Part shown: positions 8,726-17,143 of the stretch, one piece after another
Position numbering within the stretch: position 1 is the first letter of the stretch
Layout: every line of letters begins with the position of its first letter
Assembly: GCA_016929135.1 (NCBI GenBank)
Contig: JAFGJK010000155.1
Coordinates: 1-42,603, forward strand
Direction of reading: 5' to 3'
Length of the DNA: 42,603 nucleotides
DNA from: Spirochaetota bacterium
GTDB taxonomy: Bacteria > Spirochaetota > UBA4802 > UBA5550
The notes under the pieces: generated by a model
What the model was told of the DNA's origin: nothing
The model's database searches: none
Seen by the model: the letters and a program-made list of their open reading frames with translations, nothing else
Translations under genes and position numbers: made by a program

Positions 8726-9997
8726 CTAGGGACCCTCGGCGACAACGCGGTTTCTCCCCTCCTCCTTCGCCCGGTAGAGCCGGCGGTCCGCCTCCTCCAC
8801 CAGGTCCTGGAGGTTCTCGTTTTTCAGCTCCAGGACGCCGGCGCTCACCGTCACCGGCTCGTCCCACCCCTCGGTCCTGGCCTCGCTCACGGCGACGCGG
8901 ATCCTCTCGGCCGAGGCCGCCGCGTCGCCGAGGCCAGTCTCGGGGTATATGACGAAGAATTCCTCGCCGCCGTAGCGCCCGAGGATATCGGTATCGCGAA
9001 GGCACCCGCGGATCGTCTCCGCCACCGTGCAGAGCACGGCGTCGCCGGTGCGGTGCCCGCAGGTGTCGTTGATCCTCTTGAAGTGGTCGATGTCGAACAT
9101 AGCCACCGAGAGCCTCCGTATGTACCGCTTCGCCTTCTCGATCTCCTCGCTCAGGCGCTCGTAGAGGTAGCGGTGGTTGAACAGGCGCGTCAGCCCATCG
9201 CGCACCGCCAGCTCGGCCAGCTCCCGGTTTTTCTCCTCCAGCTTCTCAAGCAGGAGGTAGGTCCTGAGGTTCGACTTGAGGCGCGCCATGAAGACCCCCT
9301 CGCCGAAGGGCTTCAACAGGTAGTCGTCGGCGCCGGAGGAGAGCGCCGTGGACACGGTGTTGACATGGTCGATCGTTGATATGGCGATGATGACGCTGTT
9401 CCTGTGCCTGGCCCGAAGCTCGTAGATCACCTGATCGCCAGACATCTCCGGCAGGATGATGTCGACGATGAAGACGCCGTACTCGCCGGGATCTGCCAGG
9501 AGCTCCGTGGGCCTCTCGAAAAAGGAGGCGTTGCCGATTCCCCGGTCCCGCAATATCCCGGCAATGAAATCACGCTGCGCCTCGCTGTCGTCAAGCACCG
9601 CGATTCTCAGGTCCCTGAGGACGATGGACACCTCGTCCTCCCGGATCAGACGATCCAGGCAACCCACCAGTCGGTCCGGCTTTATCATTTTCGGTATGAA
9701 GTACATTATCCCCCGGTCGTAGAGCCGCTTCCGTATCTCCAGGGATTCGGTGGATGACATCACCGCCACCGGGATGTCACGGAACGGCGAATCGGCCAGT
9801 GTGACGATAAACTCCTCGCCGCCGGCGCCCGAGAGCTCCAGGGCGGTGATGATCAACTGCACCTCATTGCGCTCCAGCGCCTCCATCGCCCCGGCCGTCG
9901 AGTCCGCACTCAGGTACCGCCAGCCGTGGTGCATGAAGCGGTCTCTGATGAGCACCCTGAAAACCTCGCTGGTGTCGACGTGCAGGACCGTGTTCAT
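8726..9997 (-). CDS. Response regulator with two receiver domains and a GGDEF diguanylate cyclase domain
   Basis: 423 aa in REC-REC-GGDEF order (PleD-like). REC1 (~1-120) keeps an acidic residue (D8) and a Lys-like K103, but the phospho-acceptor position reads IITALEL, with Ala 52 replacing Asp, so it cannot be phosphorylated in the usual way. REC2 (~130-250) is complete: D136/D137, D179 and K229. The GGDEF domain (~262-420) has GGEEF (343-347) and an inhibitory I-site RDTD (334-337) five residues upstream, so it should make cyclic di-GMP with product feedback. The start is supported by GGAGG. It begins 15 nt after the beta-glucosidase stop, so it looks like the third gene of the glycoside hydrolase operon. 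Confidence 0.93.
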   Translation of the reverse strand: MNTVLHVDTSEVFRVLIRDRFMHHGWRYLSADSTAGAMEALERNEVQLIITALELSGAGGEEFIVTLADSPFRDIPVAVMSSTESLEIRKRLYDRGIMYFIPKMIKPDRLVGCLDRLIREDEVSIVLRDLRIAVLDDSEAQRDFIAGILRDRGIGNASFFERPTELLADPGEYGVFIVDIILPEMSGDQVIYELRARHRNSVIIAISTIDHVNTVSTALSSGADDYLLKPFGEGVFMARLKSNLRTYLLLEKLEEKNRELAELAVRDGLTRLFNHRYLYERLSEEIEKAKRYIRRLSVAMFDIDHFKRINDTCGHRTGDAVLCTVAETIRGCLRDTDILGRYGGEEFFVIYPETGLGDAAASAERIRVAVSEARTEGWDEPVTVSAGVLELKNENLQDLVEEADRRLYRAKEEGRNRVVAEGP

Positions 9998-10012
9998 GGC
10001 TCGCCTCCGTTT

Positions 10013-11332
10013 TCAGAACCGGGGACGGTAGATGTCTCCCGGGAATTTCTTCAGCGCCGCCGGCGGGATTGCGTTCCGCAGGGAGATCTCGCCGTAGAGC
10101 CTGCCGCTCTCCCGTAGAGTGCGCTTCTGTGTTCGGTAATCCATATTGATGAGCCCGAAGCGGGACATGTAGCCCTGGGCCCACTCGAAGTTGTCCATAA
10201 GGGACCAGTGGAAAAAGCCCCTGAGGTCCACCCCATCCTCCACGGCGCGGTGCGCCATCTTCAGGTGGTCCACCAGGTACCTGCGCCGCCAGGCGTCGTC
10301 GTCGGTGCCGATGCCGTTCTCGGTGACGTAGACCGGCATCCCCGGGAACTCGGCTGCCACGCGCTTCAGGGCCAGGTAGAGGCCCTCGGGGTAGGGCTCC
10401 CACCCGATGCCGGCGCAGAGCTTCTCCTCCCCGCAGGTCGGGTCCGGCGTGGCGGTCCGCACCATGTCCGGGAGGCTCCGGGACACCTGCATGAAGTTGT
10501 AAAAATTCAGGCCGAAGAAGTCGGTGGATCCCCTGAGGCCGGGGAGCCTCTTGCCGTGGATGAGCCTGCCGGTCTTCAGTCCCCGGAAGATCGACCCGTT
10601 GAAGAGGAAGTCCACCGCGCGGGCAAGGGCCCTGTCGGAGAGGGAGCGGGGATCCAGTGGCTGCACCATCTGCATGTTGTGTACCAGACCGATCTTCGAA
10701 TCCGGCAGGGCGCGCTTCACCGAGCGGTAGGCGGTCTCGTGCAGGGCCAGCAGTGTGTTCACCGCACGCGCCGCCTTCAGGAAGCTCTTCTCCGCGGGGG
10801 GGAACTCGTCGGTGAGGTACCCCAGCATGACGATGCTGATCTCGTTTATGGTGTTCCAGTACACCCCCTTCCCCCTAAAGGCCTCGGCGACGGTGGTGCA
10901 GAACTCCTCGAAATGCGCCAGATGCTCCCTGCGCCGGTTCAGGAGCCCCCCCTGCCGGTCCCACCATGTGGGCACCGTGAAGTGCAGCAGTGTGACGAAG
11001 GGGGTAATCTTCCGCTTCCGGAGCTCGTCGATCATGGCCACGTAGCGGTCCAGCGCCTTCCTGTCGAGCCTCCCCGGCTCGGGGTAGAGGCGCGACCACT
11101 CAACGGACATGCGGTAGGCGTTCTGATGAAGCTTCGTGAGCCATGCGAAATCCTTTTTATAGAGGTTCCAGTGGTCGCAGGCCTTCGCGGAGCTGTCGCC
11201 GTTCCTGATCGCCCCGGGCCGCTGCTCGAACTCCCACCAGTTGTTGTTTCTGTTCCCCCCCTCGATCTGATGGGCCGCGGTAGCGGTCCCCCACAGAAAC
11301 CCCTTGGGGAATGCGTATTCCTTCTGTGCCAT
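10013..11332 (-). CDS. Glycoside hydrolase family 1 beta-glucosidase/beta-glycosidase
   Basis: 439 aa, the usual GH1 length. Seen: the N-terminal signature FPKGFLWGTATAAHQIEGG, the acid/base Glu 164 in WNTINEIS (family consensus NEP, here NEI) and the nucleophile Glu 338 in YVTENGIGTDD. It also has FHWSLMDNFEWAQGY near the C-terminus, which contributes the aglycone/sugar-binding Trp and Glu residues. There is no signal peptide, so it acts in the cytoplasm on imported beta-linked disaccharides or glycosides. The start has GGAGGAG upstream and lies 10 nt after the alpha-galactosidase stop, so the two are co-transcribed. Substrate (glucoside, galactoside or 6-phospho form) cannot be told from sequence. 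Confidence 0.94.
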   Translation of the reverse strand: MAQKEYAFPKGFLWGTATAAHQIEGGNRNNNWWEFEQRPGAIRNGDSSAKACDHWNLYKKDFAWLTKLHQNAYRMSVEWSRLYPEPGRLDRKALDRYVAMIDELRKRKITPFVTLLHFTVPTWWDRQGGLLNRRREHLAHFEEFCTTVAEAFRGKGVYWNTINEISIVMLGYLTDEFPPAEKSFLKAARAVNTLLALHETAYRSVKRALPDSKIGLVHNMQMVQPLDPRSLSDRALARAVDFLFNGSIFRGLKTGRLIHGKRLPGLRGSTDFFGLNFYNFMQVSRSLPDMVRTATPDPTCGEEKLCAGIGWEPYPEGLYLALKRVAAEFPGMPVYVTENGIGTDDDAWRRRYLVDHLKMAHRAVEDGVDLRGFFHWSLMDNFEWAQGYMSRFGLINMDYRTQKRTLRESGRLYGEISLRNAIPPAALKKFPGDIYRPRF

Positions 11333-11342
11333 CCGTCTCCTC

Positions 11343-13439
11343 CTATTTTTCCGTTATGCGCACCATTATCGAGGCGTAGTCCCCGGGGAGGTGGAGTGTG
11401 ATCCCCGATTCCATGAGGTAACCCCCTGACTTGTCGTAGGCGAAGCCGTCGATGTCCACGGTGTATGTTTTTCCCCTGTCGAGCCCGCGCAGCCTCAGCG
11501 GTATGAGCTCCCTGCCGTAGCGCTCGCCCCTGGTGAGGGCAAAGACCACCGATTCGCCGGACAGGACGTACTGCAGCGCCGCCAGGCCACTGCCAATGGT
11601 GGAGAGACGGTAGAGCTCCCCCTCCTGGACCACATGCCGTATCTCCTTGTACATCGCCACCATCTTCGCCGACTCCTCACGCTCCTGCGGCGACCACTTC
11701 TTCAAGTCCCCGCCGATTCCCAGCGAGCCCATCATGGCGCTGTGGAACCGGTAGCGCAGGGGGATGGTCCGCTTGTTCAGGAAATTCGGGCAGTCGGTGA
11801 CCCAGGCCCGCATCGCCTTTGCCGGGAACATCAGGCTGTACCCCTCCTGGATCTCCAGCCGGTCCAGGGCGTCGGTGTTGTCGCTGGTCCAGAACTGGTC
11901 GAAGCGCATCAGGCAGCCGTGATCGACCCTGCCGCCGCCGGAGGCGCATGCCTCGAAGACCACCCGCGGGAATTTCCTGCGGAGCTCGTCGACGATGCCG
12001 TAGAAGGCCAGGACGTGCCGGTACCATACCGACTGGCGGTCCTCAGGAGGAAGGTTCAGTGCCCCCGGCTCGGAGACAGCACGGTTCATGTCCCACTTCA
12101 CGAAGGCGATATCGTGCTCGGAGAGGAGCGACGAGAGGACGCCCACGATGTAGTGTGCCACCGCCGGCTCGCAGAGGTTCAACACCAGCTGGTTCCTGCC
12201 GGTGGTGGGCTCGCGGTGTTCGAAGCGGTAGATCCACTCCGGGTGCTCCCGGTAGAGATCGCTGTCGGGATTCACCATCTCCGGCTCCACCCAGATGCCG
12301 AACTGCATTCCCAGCTTTTTCACCCCGTCGACGAGGGGGGCGAGCCCGCTGGGAAACTTCGTCCTGTTCACGTACCAGTCGCCGAGCCCGGCGTGGTCCG
12401 AGTGGCGCTCGCCGAACCATCCGTCGTCCACGACGAAGAGCTCCACACCCATGGCGGCGGCGGTCTCCGCCAGGGCCAGCTGCCCCTGGCAGGTGACGTC
12501 GAAGTAGGTGGCCTCCCAGGAGTTGTAGAGCACCGGCCTGATCTCGCCCCGGTGTTCCTCCGGCATGAGGCGCTTCAGGGCGATGCGATGCATGCCCCTG
12601 CTCATGGCGCCGAAGCCGCCGCCGGTGCAGCCGCAGAGGACCGCGGGGGTGCGGAAGGACTCGCCGGGCCTGAGCACCCAGGCGAAGTCGAAGTCGTTGA
12701 TGCCGGTGATCACCCTGGTATTCCCGTAGGGGGACACCTCGAAGACGGTCTTGAAGTTACCCGAATAGACCAGGGCCCCGAAATAGACCGTCCCCTCCTC
12801 CTCGCCGGCGTTTCTGTCCAGGATGAACCAGGGGCCATGGTTGTGTCCGGTGCTTCCCTTGCGGCTCTCCAGCACCTTTCTGCCGTAGCCGAGAGGTTCA
12901 CGGAAGCGACGCTGCTCTGCGGCCCACTGGCCATAGACGTTGGTCTGGTGCCATCCGGTGCCCGGGAAATGGAACTCGGCGGAGGCGGCGCGGTGGATCG
13001 TAAAGGGCTCCTTCCCGCGATTCACGATCTCGGCATAACGTTCCAGGATGTCGAAACCGTCCATCATCCGGTAGAAGAGGATGAGCTCCAGGGGATAATG
13101 GGCGTCGGTGAAGGTGACGGACAGGAGGTCCCCCCGGATCCGATGCTCCCGGTAGACCGGCACCAGGTCCCTTGTCCCGTCGGCGAAGCTCACCTTCAGG
13201 CACGGCTCCTTGAAGCGCATCCCGCCCCAAGGGGCGTACTCCTCCGTGAGAATGTCCACCGCCGGGTCGTTGGCGGTTCCCTCGCCGGTGAAGCCGGCAC
13301 CGAAGTCGCCCGGTGAATCCACACGTCTACCCCAGTGGAGGTGCTTCAGGAGCCCCCGCTCGTCGAAGCCGAAGAGATAGCTCACGGCGTCGCCGGAGAT
13401 CGCGAAGAGCCTCTTTTCTTCCAGATAGATGATCGCCAT
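11343..13439 (-). CDS. Glycoside hydrolase family 36 alpha-galactosidase
   Basis: 698 aa from the ATG at 13439, which has GGAGGG 5 nt upstream. The frame stays open to 13745 but the extra ~100 residues are not protein-like. GH36 order: N-terminal beta-supersandwich (~1-310), TIM barrel (~320-620) and C-terminal beta domain ending IMVRITEK. The nucleophile Asp 450 is in FVKWDMNR and the acid/base Asp 520 in TSDNTDALDR; FEACASGGGRVD lies between them. It hydrolyses alpha-1,6-galactosides such as melibiose or raffinose, in the cytoplasm since no signal peptide is seen. It is the first gene of a minus-strand run with GH1 and a GGDEF regulator, divergent from a HprK-like kinase. Assignment to GH36 is firm; the natural substrate is inferred. 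Confidence 0.94.
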   Translation of the reverse strand: MAIIYLEEKRLFAISGDAVSYLFGFDERGLLKHLHWGRRVDSPGDFGAGFTGEGTANDPAVDILTEEYAPWGGMRFKEPCLKVSFADGTRDLVPVYREHRIRGDLLSVTFTDAHYPLELILFYRMMDGFDILERYAEIVNRGKEPFTIHRAASAEFHFPGTGWHQTNVYGQWAAEQRRFREPLGYGRKVLESRKGSTGHNHGPWFILDRNAGEEEGTVYFGALVYSGNFKTVFEVSPYGNTRVITGINDFDFAWVLRPGESFRTPAVLCGCTGGGFGAMSRGMHRIALKRLMPEEHRGEIRPVLYNSWEATYFDVTCQGQLALAETAAAMGVELFVVDDGWFGERHSDHAGLGDWYVNRTKFPSGLAPLVDGVKKLGMQFGIWVEPEMVNPDSDLYREHPEWIYRFEHREPTTGRNQLVLNLCEPAVAHYIVGVLSSLLSEHDIAFVKWDMNRAVSEPGALNLPPEDRQSVWYRHVLAFYGIVDELRRKFPRVVFEACASGGGRVDHGCLMRFDQFWTSDNTDALDRLEIQEGYSLMFPAKAMRAWVTDCPNFLNKRTIPLRYRFHSAMMGSLGIGGDLKKWSPQEREESAKMVAMYKEIRHVVQEGELYRLSTIGSGLAALQYVLSGESVVFALTRGERYGRELIPLRLRGLDRGKTYTVDIDGFAYDKSGGYLMESGITLHLPGDYASIMVRITEK

Positions 13440-14068
13440 TGTCCCTCCAGGCCCGGGAATTACCGCCCCTTGTACCATGGCAGCGGGGGAAAGGCAAGGC
13501 AAAAATCGGAAGCGGCGGTGACTTTTCGGCGGCCACGTTCGACAGCGCACCCGAACCGGAGCGAGGTCCCTGCGGCACCATGGTAATCTGCTGCCCCGTG
13601 AACCCGGCAGCCATCGGATCGATGCGGATACCGTCATTATGGCGCCATGTGCCGCCCCGGGCCCCGCAACAGCGATGTCGACATGAATGGTATGGAGATG
13701 TTCATGATGCCGCGTATTCAATGGCACTGCAGTCTTCACTGACAATACTTCAACGCATCAGCAGGGGGCACCGCATCCTCACCGGGATGACAATCCATCA
13801 TGCGGGGAATAATAGTTGATTTACTCGCGTATATTATTATATTTGTACAGTATCGACATGTCGGCGCAGGGGATTCCGGGGAAGGGTCATGCCGCGGTAC
13901 GGTTGCCACCGTGGCGGGAAACGTAATTTAATCGAATCCCCGTCTGTGATCCTGATTGCCGGCACATCCGCGATGGCGGCAGCACAGGACATGAAGAGCA
14001 GGGGGCCACGTCGCAGCGCGATGCCGTGCACGCCATTCGCGGCAAAGAAAAAGCTTGGAGACCGAACC
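13440..14068. other. Divergent intergenic region, about 630 bp
   Basis: No convincing gene is present; open frames here lack ribosome sites and protein-like composition. The left two-thirds is GC-rich and non-repetitive. Around 13810-13860 there is a sharp AT-rich patch with alternating TAT/ATT runs, the likely promoter area. The region should hold control sites for both the alpha-galactosidase operon (minus) and the HprK-like gene (plus). Confidence 0.6.
13816..13843 (+). promoter_or_regulatory. Candidate sigma-70-type promoter for the HprK-like gene
   Basis: TTGATT (13816-13821), a 16-bp spacer and TATATT (13838-13843) in the AT-rich patch, reading toward the HprK-like gene. The implied leader is about 220 nt, which is long. 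Low confidence because the patch offers several overlapping -10-like hexamers. Confidence 0.3.
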
Positions 14069-14854
14069 ATGCCTTTGCCGTGGGATCCCGAGTCCACATT
14101 ATTTTCTATAGAGCTCCTGGGGAAGCGGATTAATTGCTCCATCCCTGAGAACGTCTTTCTTCACGGCGTCTTCACCCCGCACACACCGGCACCCGATCCG
14201 GATGCATCTCTGGTCATCGAGGAATCCCAAGGAGCCCTGGAGGTAAATGTGGAGCGCCGGGATGGCGTCATCACCATGGAGGTGGCCGGCGAGAACGCAT
14301 TCAACATGAACTGCTTCCGGAGCTATATCGGATTTCTCATCCACAATCTGACTCCCGCCATGTTCCTGCACGGCTGCGGCATCTATTCGATTCTGCGAAA
14401 AAACGGAATACTGATGCTGGGACACGAGGGGAGCGGCAAGACGACAGTGTCAAGCGAACTCCCCTTCGTATCCATAATCGACGACGACCAGATCCTGCTG
14501 GAGGGGACCCAGCTGATCGGCATCGGAAGGAAGGCGGCGCATACCATCCGCAGAAGCTCGAGGCAGAACGTGGTATATGAGGGGGGCGGGCATCGCCGCG
14601 CCAGGCTGGGACTGATATTCCTCCTTACAAAGGAGCTGGAGGGGGGATCCATTATCGAGATCGACGCGGAATCGGTGCTGCGGGATCCGTCGCTGGTATG
14701 GCATCACAATCTCGAAACGGTGCACAGGCCGAGAAACTACTGCGAGGGGAAATCGGTCCCCCCGGTGCCGGCCTTTGTCGTGGGCACCCACGAAAACATA
14801 CGGGAAACGATCGAGGTTGTGCGCGAGACGATGGACACGGTTCTGATCGCCTAG
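14069..14854 (+). CDS. HPr kinase-like / PEP carboxykinase-fold P-loop protein
   Basis: 261 aa from the ATG at 14069 (GGAG 8 nt upstream); the frame is open 60 codons further up but those codons are not convincing. A Walker A motif GHEGSGKTT (residues ~118-126) follows a hydrophobic strand (NGILMLG), and a DDDQ segment ~20 residues later can be the Mg-binding acidic site, the arrangement of HprK/PEPCK-like kinases. It lacks the N-terminal domain and signature loop of true bifunctional HPr kinase/phosphorylase, which is usually ~310 aa. It belongs with the HprK-related proteins whose substrates are mostly unknown. It is divergent from the alpha-galactosidase operon, so a role in sugar control is possible but unproven. 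Confidence 0.7.
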   Translation: MPLPWDPESTLFSIELLGKRINCSIPENVFLHGVFTPHTPAPDPDASLVIEESQGALEVNVERRDGVITMEVAGENAFNMNCFRSYIGFLIHNLTPAMFLHGCGIYSILRKNGILMLGHEGSGKTTVSSELPFVSIIDDDQILLEGTQLIGIGRKAAHTIRRSSRQNVVYEGGGHRRARLGLIFLLTKELEGGSIIEIDAESVLRDPSLVWHHNLETVHRPRNYCEGKSVPPVPAFVVGTHENIRETIEVVRETMDTVLIA

Positions 14855-15382
14855 CCCCGTAGACGCCGCTGCACGGTTTCGAAGCCGGCATCGCATCATG
14901 CATGCCGCGGCCCTCCGGGCACGCATCCCTCCTTAGTCATGAGAATCCGGACGAGGCCTCCAGCCACATTGCGCATCCTCGTGGAGTGCCGTTGTACGGC
15001 ATTGAATTATCCCCCGCGCTCCAGCGCGTGCGTGATGACGATCACAGCCATGCCCGTTGTCGGCGCGGCAGCATCATTATCATGAAGGGGCGTTAAAACG
15101 CCGAATCGACGGCACAGATAGAGTCCCGGCTGCGCATTTCCATGTAATCATACCTGAGGGTGCCTCCACACAGCAGAGCGCATGAGGCGGTGGCCATCCG
15201 GTTTGACGGTTGTTTCCGATGTTATTACCTTACCCATATCGTCATCCCACATACCGGCAGAGTTAGCCTGTATGCACTCCAATGCATGCCGTACCGCCGT
15301 AATGGTGCGAGGGAGTGTCATTGTCTTGAAATCAGAAGAACCGGCGGGAAGGGATACTGGCAGAAATATACAGGAGGTCGCT
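14855..15382. other. Intergenic region, about 530 bp
   Basis: Nothing protein-like is seen on either strand. A possible promoter for the downstream FKBP gene is TTGACG (15203-15208), 17 bp, TACCTT (15226-15231), with a poor -10. Short self-complementary stretches (for example GCGTTAAAACGC near 15091) are too small to interpret. Confidence 0.5.
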
Positions 15383-15805
15383 ATGAACGAAAACGGAAAG
15401 GAAAAAAAGGTTACGATGCACTTCACCGCTTCGCTGAAAAACGGAGAGGTGCTGGAATCCACCAGGGACCTTGATCCCGTCACGCTGACCCTGGGGAAGG
15501 GGGCTCTGTTCAGAAAACTTGAGGATGAGATGTCCTCAATGAGAGAGGGGGAGCGCAAAACCATCGAGGTCCCCTCCTCCGAGGCCTTCGGGAAATACAG
15601 GAACGAACTGGTGATCGCCGTACCCATGGAAAAATTCCCTGGAAGCGTCAAAATAGGCGAACGATACCTGTTGAAGACGACAGACGAGGAGAACATCCAG
15701 GTTTCAATCAAGGAAATCGGGGAGAACACCGTTGTGGTTGACGGGAACCACCCACTGGCCGGAGAGGATCTTATTTTCGATATCGAGATAGTGAAAGTGG
15801 CATGA
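15383..15805 (+). CDS. FKBP-type peptidyl-prolyl cis-trans isomerase, SlyD-like
   Basis: 140 aa from the ATG at 15383, fixed by AGGAGG five nt upstream; the frame is open upstream but without protein character. The SlyD-like domain order is visible: an FKBP half with the TLGKGALFRKLEDEMSSM segment, an inserted-flap region (~60-120), and the closing VDGNHPLAGEDLIFDIEIVKV, diagnostic of SlyD-like FKBPs. It catalyses proline isomerisation and chaperones folding in the cytoplasm. It has no His-rich metal-binding tail, unlike E. coli SlyD. It stands alone, convergent with the metallo-beta-lactamase-fold gene. Confidence 0.92.
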   Translation: MNENGKEKKVTMHFTASLKNGEVLESTRDLDPVTLTLGKGALFRKLEDEMSSMREGERKTIEVPSSEAFGKYRNELVIAVPMEKFPGSVKIGERYLLKTTDEENIQVSIKEIGENTVVVDGNHPLAGEDLIFDIEIVKVA

Positions 15806-15848
15806 GCGCAGGCTGCGGAACGCCGGTGAAATGAACCCTCATGCTCCA

Positions 15849-15873
15849 TCGGGGCGACAGGCCGTCGCCCCGA
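15849..15873. terminator. Perfect 10-bp hairpin between convergent genes
   Basis: TCGGGGCGAC (15849-15858) pairs with GTCGCCCCGA (15864-15873) over a 5-nt loop. It lies 44 nt past the FKBP stop and ~80 nt past the stop of the convergent hydrolase gene, the place for a shared terminator. No U tract follows on either strand. Confidence 0.5.
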
Positions 15874-15951
15874 GCGAAGAGCCGGAACAGGTCAATCCCC
15901 CGTGAACGGCGGCGGGCGCCGACGGCTCCCGGGTGCTCCCGGACGTGCCCC

Positions 15952-16875
15952 TCACCTGCTCCGCTTCGCCTCCCCGCCGCCGGGGAGCGTAACGGCATCC
16001 AGAAGGGGGAGGGTCCGCACCCTCCCGGGAAAGAGCCGCTCCGCGGTATCGAGAAATTCCTTCAGGTGTACGCCCGCCAGCGGTCTCAGGGGTTGATCCA
16101 GGGGAATGAAGAAGTGGTCCCAGTGGATGGGAACGATAAGCGGGTCGCCCAGGGGGCGCACCACCGCCTCCAGGTATTCCGCGGTATCACCCCTTCCGCC
16201 GATACCCAGAAGAACCGAATCCGCCACGATGCCGTTGAACATACCCGGCCGGAACCCGGCGCTGGTATGCACCACCAGGCTCCCCGAGGGGTGCAGCAGG
16301 TGGAACGAGAAGGCGGTGCCCAGCCGGTAGCGGGATACCGGCACCGGCGGCACCAGCGGCTCGTCGATGGTGCCCCGGTAGGGGATCCTTCCCAGGAAGG
16401 CGGGGCCGTGGACGCTCTCCAGGACCGAAATAGAGAATCGCCCCACGCGCAGGACATCGCCCGGGGTGATCTCCTGGGTGCAGCCGCCGTCCATGCAGAA
16501 GCCCCGGGCCACGTTGACGGTGCTCAGGGATCCCAGGAGCGGGCAGTTGAAGAACTGCGCGAAGGCGGGGGCGTCCATGGAATGGTCGTAGTGGGAATGG
16601 CTCACCAGCACCGCCCGTACCGGCGCCTCCCGGATCATCGAATAGAGCCTCCCGATGGCCGCCGCGTCGGGGCAGACGGGCCTGGCCAGCGCCACCTTCC
16701 AGAGCGGCGGCCTGGTGACGAAGGGGTCCACCAGGAGGGCGTCGTTGCCGTCGGAGACGAGAAGGCCCGTGGTGCCGAGCCAGGACACGGATATGTCCCC
16801 CCCGAGGGGACGGCCCTTTCGGGGTGCGCATTTCGGAAGGAGCTTCTCAGCATACTGGGTCTGCCAGGGTGTCAT
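15952..16875 (-). CDS. Metallo-beta-lactamase-fold hydrolase, UlaG-like
   Basis: 307 aa. The metal-binding motif HSHYDHSMD (H93, H95, D97, H98) is intact. WLGTTGLLVSDGNDALLVDPF (residues ~32-52) is the typical N-terminal strand pair of the UlaG/L-ascorbate-6-phosphate lactonase-like branch. Further ligands are probably H159-like (SVHGP) and the C-terminal IHWDHF histidine. No signal peptide, so cytoplasmic. The substrate is unknown; many relatives are poorly characterised phosphodiesterase or lactonase-like enzymes. It is a single gene with its own strong promoter and is convergent with FKBP. Confidence 0.85.
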   Translation of the reverse strand: MTPWQTQYAEKLLPKCAPRKGRPLGGDISVSWLGTTGLLVSDGNDALLVDPFVTRPPLWKVALARPVCPDAAAIGRLYSMIREAPVRAVLVSHSHYDHSMDAPAFAQFFNCPLLGSLSTVNVARGFCMDGGCTQEITPGDVLRVGRFSISVLESVHGPAFLGRIPYRGTIDEPLVPPVPVSRYRLGTAFSFHLLHPSGSLVVHTSAGFRPGMFNGIVADSVLLGIGGRGDTAEYLEAVVRPLGDPLIVPIHWDHFFIPLDQPLRPLAGVHLKEFLDTAERLFPGRVRTLPLLDAVTLPGGGEAKRSR

Positions 16876-16924
16876 AGGAGTCTCGCGTTATTGGTATGTG
16901 CGGCACTTCTGTGCGCCGGAGACG

Positions 16925-16953
16925 ACATTATTGTGGCGGATGGATTACGTCAA
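16925..16953 (-). promoter_or_regulatory. Sigma-70-type promoter for the UlaG-like hydrolase
   Basis: Read on the minus strand: TTGACG (16953-16948), 17-bp spacer, TAATGT (16930-16925). Transcription would start near 16918, giving a leader of about 43 nt before the ATG at 16875. Confidence 0.5.
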
Positions 16954-17143
16954 TATGAAAAAGAGACCCCGGAGCATCCGAACGGTACATCATGCGCTTC
17001 GTTGACGCGAAGGCCAGAATCTCGTGCAACAGCAATCCCGGTTCCAAACCAGCTCCGCCGGGGACATTCGCCGCGGTTGTGCGCCATCGGAACAGCCTTC
17101 CACGCCGGCATCGGATTCATGGAATCCGCACCTTCATTGGGCG

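Noticed and set aside
10208..13316. Long plus-strand frames (397 and 560 codons) opposite the GH1 and GH36 genes
   Set aside because: Same reason: mirror frames of genes with intact catalytic motifs, without start signals or recognisable domains.
13440..13745. Extended N-terminus for the alpha-galactosidase
   Set aside because: The frame is open, but the ATG at 13439 has an ideal ribosome site and begins the family's usual N-terminal strand; the upstream residues are not family-like.
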